A stretch of 10,423 nt of DNA, taken from contig CAYSMC010000012.1 of assembly GCA_964432115.1 (NCBI GenBank), forward strand, positions 1 to 10,423, given 5' to 3'. Source of the stretch: JAAZKO01 sp964432115 (GTDB lineage Bacteria; Patescibacteriota; Microgenomatia; UBA1400; PJMF01). This document shows, in pieces, positions 7,100-10,423 of this stretch (position 1 is its first letter; each line of letters starts with the position of its first letter). The notes beneath the pieces were generated by a model that worked only from the letters and a program-made list of their open reading frames with translations, ran no database searches and had not been told where the DNA came from. The translations under genes and the position numbers were made by a program.

Positions 7100-8077
7100 C
7101 TACAAAGAAATGTTTTTTGTATCTAATAAGTAAAATTTATTGCTTAACAAGTTAATTTTGATGTCCCCAATCTGGTCGGTACGAATCACTTGAGAAAAAA
7201 CAGCTCGCAAATTGGCCAAAACCTCTAGTGAAGGGTGATTAAACTTATTATTTTTACCCACAGAAATCAGAGCTAATTCGGGTCTTACTTGAGACAAAAA
7301 GATGCCGCTACTTGAGGTTTTTGACCCATGGTGCGCTACTTTTAAGATGTCTACTTGATCTATCAAAGCTGACTTAAGAATGCTAAGTTCACCTTTTTCC
7401 TCAAGATCACCAGATAAGAAGATCCGTAACTGCCCATATTCCAATAAAAGAGCTATAGATCGGTCATTTGTGCTTTCTTTTTTTATAAAATTTTTCAAAT
7501 TTTCTTGATTTAGAGCCGATAATCTTGTTTCGGGTAGCCTGGACTCTGCCTGGAAAAAATGGAAACTTTGCAAAAAATCCCACTCGAGGTCAGTGGGTGT
7601 TAAGAAAGTAAATAGCAATTGAGGCTCGTGTTTATCCAGGCTAAAATGCTGATAAGCCATTTGTTGGCCTAAAATCGGCTGTTTGAGCTCAGTTCCTTGT
7701 TCAATTAAGTCAAAAAAAACCCGATTTAACTCGAGAAAAGCTTGATTTTCTTTTTGATCGCTTAAGGGAGCAAAAATAGTAGAAATTTGATAGCTTTCTG
7801 CTACACTGCTAAAGCCGCCAATATGGTCATCATCATAATGAGTTAAGACTAATACATCAATCTTTTTATCAAAAATTGGCAAATGACGATTTAAACAAGC
7901 TAAAACTGACTCATCTGGCCCCGTATCAATTAGGACTTGAAACAAGCCTTGTTGAATTATAATAGCATCCCCTTGCCCAACATCACAAACTACTAATTGG
8001 GCTGATTTATCAGGAAATTTAATATAATATTGCCAAAGAAAAATACAGATAAATGAAAGAAATAGCCCCCTTTTCAT
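7100..8077 (-). CDS. ComEC-type metallo-beta-lactamase protein (detached ComEC C-terminal domain)
   Basis: In most bacteria this domain is fused to the C-terminus of ComEC/Rec2; it is thought to act on DNA during uptake. The 325-residue product has one N-terminal membrane helix or signal (residues 4-18). The MBL motifs follow in order: VCDVGQGDA (30-38), LIDTG (49-53), THYDDDHIGG (metal ligands His80, Asp82, Asp84, His85), FLSGDLE (Asp224), VAHHGSKTSSS (His249/250), SVGKNNKFNHPS (His281) and the ComEC-type ending RTDQIGDI. A segment of about 60 residues (140-205) is longer than usual. HxDxDH, not HxHxDH, is common in ComEC domains. The ATG overlaps the comEC stop in ATGA, and GAAGG lies a few bases upstream, so translational coupling is likely. 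Stop is TAG. The anchor should place the domain on the outer face of the membrane, next to the channel. Confidence 0.88.
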   Translation of the reverse strand: MKRGLFLSFICIFLWQYYIKFPDKSAQLVVCDVGQGDAIIIQQGLFQVLIDTGPDESVLACLNRHLPIFDKKIDVLVLTHYDDDHIGGFSSVAESYQISTIFAPLSDQKENQAFLELNRVFFDLIEQGTELKQPILGQQMAYQHFSLDKHEPQLLFTFLTPTDLEWDFLQSFHFFQAESRLPETRLSALNQENLKNFIKKESTNDRSIALLLEYGQLRIFLSGDLEEKGELSILKSALIDQVDILKVAHHGSKTSSSGIFLSQVRPELALISVGKNNKFNHPSLEVLANLRAVFSQVIRTDQIGDIKINLLSNKFYLLDTKNISL

Positions 8078-9444
8078 CGAACCTTCATATAATTAGACCA
8101 TTTACATAATATCCTATATTTATTTTTTGTATAAATATTTTTTTTATCAAAGCAGATTAATAAAATAAATAAAAGTTGAATTGATAATAAAGAGCTTATT
8201 ATCAATATTTTATCTTGATTAATGATGATATTTTTAAAGGCTATTTTTTCGAAAATAGATAATAATTTAAAAAATATATCATTAACTAAATATATCAAAT
8301 TAGTCGAAAAATTAGTTAAAAATACAAGATGACAAGCTTTAGAAACAATAAAAAGGAAATAAATAATGGTTAAAAACTCCACCAATGCTGATAACACAAT
8401 ATTTGCTGGTATAGCAATTAAATTTACATTTGAGAAATAGCCGATTAAAAGTGGCCATAGAAAAAATTGCATTACAAAACTAAACATAAGGCTTGATTTC
8501 GCAATCTTTTTTTTAATATATGGCCAATAAAAAAGAATAATGAAACTAGCGCAAAAACTCAATTGAAAAGCTAAAGATTGTAGATAAAAAGGATTGATGA
8601 TAAGGCATAATATTGCAACTACAATTAAGAGATTCAAGCGCTTCACAGTCACGCTGAACAACTGCGTAGCCAAAATAGCTAAAATACAAGATAACGAAGC
8701 ACGCAAAATTGACGGACTAGAATCAACCAAGTTAAAATGCCCATTTATCAATATAAAATAGCTAATAATAACTAATAATTTAGCCAAAGCTTGCATTTTT
8801 TGACCAAAAAAATACTCAAGAACAGCTAGTAAAGGCGTTAAAAAAGAGATTATTAGGTAGATATTGGCACTAGAAGCAGCGATCAAATGCAATATCCCTA
8901 TAACTTTAAAAGAGTGATAGATGGTCTCGGGAGCACCAGACAGATCAGCAAAGACAAAAGCTTTCCCCAGAGTAGCTTCTCGAGAGGGAAAATTCTCCTC
9001 AAGTAACCAGATGAGTTTTTCTCGCATAATTAAAGCGTGATTTTTTAGCCAAAAAAACCGATACTTTAACGAAAAAATACCTGCAAACAATATGGTTTTA
9101 GTTGTTTCCAGCAATCCTTTTAGCCACTGAAATAACTTTAACAAATAAACACTTAAACTGCTAAATGATCCACTTTGTATATCTTTGAAATAGTCATCAA
9201 CTTGAGGAAAAAAGCCAAGAAAATAAGTATTTTTTGCATGCTGCTTGATGCTTAAAACAGTAAGTTTCGTTATATCTTTGGTTTTATTCTTATTTATTAA
9301 AAATCGACCCTGTTTTTGAGTTTTAATCGAGAAAAATACTCTGTTTCGGGTCGAAATTATAATTTTAAAATTATGCAAGAATATTAATAATATAAAGACC
9401 ATCAAAGATGTTCTTTTTATTTTATTAATTTTCTTATAAGTCAT
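8074..9444 (-). CDS. comEC: ComEC/Rec2 family DNA uptake channel, membrane part only
   Basis: Predicted to carry single-stranded DNA across the cytoplasmic membrane. The 456-residue protein has an N-terminal helix (about 13-31), a poorly conserved soluble region to about 110, and then the competence domain: REKLIWLLEENFPSREATL, ADLSGAPETIYHSFKVIGILHL, SPSILRAS (243-250) and NPFYLQSLAFQLSF (285-298), followed by several membrane helices to about 432. The family signature LLAxSG(L/S)(H/N) appears as HLIAASSANI (186-195), retaining Asn but lacking the Gly. The C-terminal MBL domain is absent and is encoded by the next gene, whose ATG overlaps this stop (TGA). A CATAAT at 9465-9460 could be a local -10. 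Base composition is extreme: a hand count of 8161-8220 gives 9 G/C in 60, against 27 in 60 at 5461-5520 in the M16 gene. Confidence 0.88.
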   Translation of the reverse strand: MTYKKINKIKRTSLMVFILLIFLHNFKIIISTRNRVFFSIKTQKQGRFLINKNKTKDITKLTVLSIKQHAKNTYFLGFFPQVDDYFKDIQSGSFSSLSVYLLKLFQWLKGLLETTKTILFAGIFSLKYRFFWLKNHALIMREKLIWLLEENFPSREATLGKAFVFADLSGAPETIYHSFKVIGILHLIAASSANIYLIISFLTPLLAVLEYFFGQKMQALAKLLVIISYFILINGHFNLVDSSPSILRASLSCILAILATQLFSVTVKRLNLLIVVAILCLIINPFYLQSLAFQLSFCASFIILFYWPYIKKKIAKSSLMFSFVMQFFLWPLLIGYFSNVNLIAIPANIVLSALVEFLTIIYFLFIVSKACHLVFLTNFSTNLIYLVNDIFFKLLSIFEKIAFKNIIINQDKILIISSLLSIQLLFILLICFDKKNIYTKNKYRILCKWSNYMKVR

Positions 9445-9493
9445 ACAAGCAAATGATCCATTATGCTCTACTTTTTATCATCAGTCCCTTTTT

Positions 9494-9508
9494 CAAGCTA
9501 ATTGCTTG
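9494..9508. repeat. Small inverted repeat in the comEA-comEC gap
   Basis: caagc/gcttg around a 5-base centre. A further imperfect 7-bp pairing (ttagcaa with ttgccaa, about 9541-9560) is followed by T8 on the plus strand. No T run follows either on the minus strand, so neither looks like a terminator for comEA. The 167-base gap otherwise holds nothing I can name. Confidence 0.3.
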
Positions 9509-9611
9509 ATATTTTGCAAATTGTTAAACATTTTTAGCACTTAGCAAGCTGTTTTGCCAATTTTTTTTACTCTCTTTCTTTGGTCAAAAGTCTTATAATA
9601 TTTTAATTAAT

Positions 9612-10280
9612 TTAGATACTAATCAACTCTTTTATTGATTGAAAAATCGTTTCTGTTAATACTGCTTTACTAATTAATTCATTAATACTGGCATATGGCC
9701 GATTACTAATAATATCCCCTGCTCTTTTCTCACCTATTCCTGGTAAACTTTCTAGCGTTTTGCTATCAGCGGTATTGATCGATATTAACTTGCTTGTTGC
9801 CTCTGTAACATTGTTTTCCGCGCTCTTGTTTTCTACTTCTTGAGCAGTAGGCTTAAACGCCGTTAGCTGCCACTGCTCTTCCCAAACATAAGGAATATAA
9901 ATTTTCTCACTGTCTTCTAGAGTACTACTAAGATTAAAGGTCTTAGCCATAAATACTAATGAAGCCTCTTGATCCAAACCACCGGCTGCTGTCAAGGCAT
10001 CCGCTCGCCGCTGACCCAAGTCCAACTCATAAATCCCAGGCTTTTTTACAGCCCCAGCAATTTCTACTTTGATCCGACCCAAAGCCTGCAAACCTGCTGC
10101 TGGCAATAAGTTTTCTGGGCAACTGGGACAGTAACACTCAAGGCTTTCAGCTGAAGCTCGCAAGGTCTCCAGAGCCGGCTTGGCTATGGCTAGGGCAATT
10201 ACAACCAGACAGGCGGGCAAAAAACGGAAAATTAAATAAAAAAGACGTTTAGATAAGTGTTTAATTCTCATTAACAACAT
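9612..10280 (-). CDS. comEA: ComEA-type DNA receptor with SLBB and helix-hairpin-helix domains
   Basis: Membrane-anchored receptor that binds double-stranded DNA outside the cell membrane and delivers it to ComEC. The 222-residue protein has an N-terminal membrane helix (about 13-33), an SLBB domain (69-130, with KVEIAGAVKKPGIYEL and ALTAAGGL) as in Gram-positive ComEA, a Thr/Glu/Asn-rich linker (about 140-163) and a C-terminal helix-hairpin-helix pair (166-222: SINTADSKTLESLPGIGEKRAGDII, then a second half). A CYCPSCPE segment with three cysteines (Cys49, 51, 54) lies just outside the predicted helix and is not usual for the family. The start may be ATG 10280 or the fourth codon, ATG 10271; neither has a Shine-Dalgarno. 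A GATAAT seven bases before 10271 would fit a leaderless start there. Order and strand place it at the head of the competence operon. Confidence 0.88.
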   Translation of the reverse strand: MLLMRIKHLSKRLFYLIFRFLPACLVVIALAIAKPALETLRASAESLECYCPSCPENLLPAAGLQALGRIKVEIAGAVKKPGIYELDLGQRRADALTAAGGLDQEASLVFMAKTFNLSSTLEDSEKIYIPYVWEEQWQLTAFKPTAQEVENKSAENNVTEATSKLISINTADSKTLESLPGIGEKRAGDIISNRPYASINELISKAVLTETIFQSIKELISI

Positions 10281-10284
10281 TATC
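10279..10284 (-). promoter_or_regulatory. Possible -10 element for comEA
   Basis: GATAAT on the minus strand, seven bases before the second in-frame ATG (10271). No good -35 at 16-18 bases. TTTGTCA occurs twice upstream (on the minus strand at about 10302-10296 and 10313-10307), at spacings too short or too long for a standard promoter. Confidence 0.25.
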
Positions 10285-10334
10285 TAAATGAGAAATGACA
10301 AAAAGCTGACAAATTAAAAAATCAACAAAGAAAC

Positions 10335-10356
10335 AAAAAACAATTTAACGTAAATT
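10335..10356 (-). terminator. Weak hairpin plus T run at the end of the upstream gene
   Basis: AATTTA-CGT-TAAATT (6-bp stem, all A:T) is followed on the minus strand by GTTTTTT. It starts within the TAA at 10358-10356. The stem is too weak for strong termination, so readthrough into comEA is possible. Confidence 0.3.
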
Positions 10357-10423
10357 TAGGAGGCAAGCACCAGGCTAATAATTTTACCCGGAACATAAAT
10401 TTCTTTAACAATTTTTTAACAAA
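10356..10423 (-). CDS. leuS: C-terminal end of a probable leucyl-tRNA synthetase, partial, probable frameshift
   Basis: The minus-strand frame ending at TAA 10358-10356 reads KIVKEIYVPGKIISLVLAS. The (I/V)(Y/F)VPGK(L/I)(V/I)..V pattern is what LeuRS proteins carry at their very C-terminus (VPGKLVNIVV type). In the sequence as given this frame meets a TAA at 10418-10416, inside an A6 run on the minus strand. One additional A there would join it to FVKK and keep the frame open to the window edge. Either a base is missing from the homopolymer or the gene is really damaged. Only about 20 codons are visible, so the assignment is tentative. Confidence 0.5.

Noticed and set aside
9441..9461. Six-codon leader frame MDHLLV whose TGA overlaps the comEC ATG
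   Set aside because: The ATGA overlap is suggestive of coupling, but there is no ribosome site, its ATG overlaps the CATAAT -10 candidate, and a frame this short is easily due to chance.
1..10423. tRNA or rRNA genes, CRISPR arrays, insertion sequences
   Set aside because: No T-loop GGTTCGAATCC-type box, no regularly spaced identical repeats with spacers, no transposase motifs or terminal inverted repeats were seen. The regular repeats at 1-4142 are protein-level propeller repeats.

Overview
The window is AT-rich bacterial DNA in which every recognisable protein gene lies on the minus strand. TAA, TAG and TGA all occur as natural stops, so the standard bacterial code fits. The gene set suggests a Patescibacteria/CPR-type genome: a DNA-uptake block (ComEA, then ComEC split into a membrane protein and a separate metallo-beta-lactamase protein), a probable leucyl-tRNA synthetase end just upstream, an M16 peptidase, a nucleoside diphosphate kinase and a very large repetitive secreted protein. 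That assignment is inference; no marker here fixes the lineage.

Reading in the direction of transcription (high to low coordinates): 10356-10423 encodes what looks like the last residues of LeuRS, with a probable one-base frameshift at the window edge. comEA (9612-10280), comEC (8074-9444) and the MBL gene (7100-8077) follow. The last two overlap by 4 bases and look like a competence operon that ends at a good hairpin-plus-T10 terminator (6819-6851), about 250 bases beyond the last stop. The M16 peptidase (5136-6509) and ndk (4326-4814) each appear to have their own promoter. The left 40% is one reading frame for a secreted protein of more than 1380 codons, built from about 23 kelch-like propeller repeats in two arrays around a jelly-roll-like and an Fn3-like module. 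It has a strong sigma70-type promoter, and it is broken in this sequence by one in-frame TAA at codon 198, exactly where the repeat demands Tyr.

Functionally, ComEA would bind incoming double-stranded DNA outside the membrane, ComEC would form the channel, and the MBL protein would supply the nuclease or hydrolase part that is fused to ComEC in most bacteria. The propeller protein is probably exported and may act in surface contact. The 590-base gap between the peptidase and the MBL gene is the least explained stretch. It contains the operon terminator, several hairpins, and a plus-strand promoter-like pair followed by a 13-bp hairpin and a T6 run, which together make a candidate small RNA of about 145 nt antisense to the operon's 3' tail.
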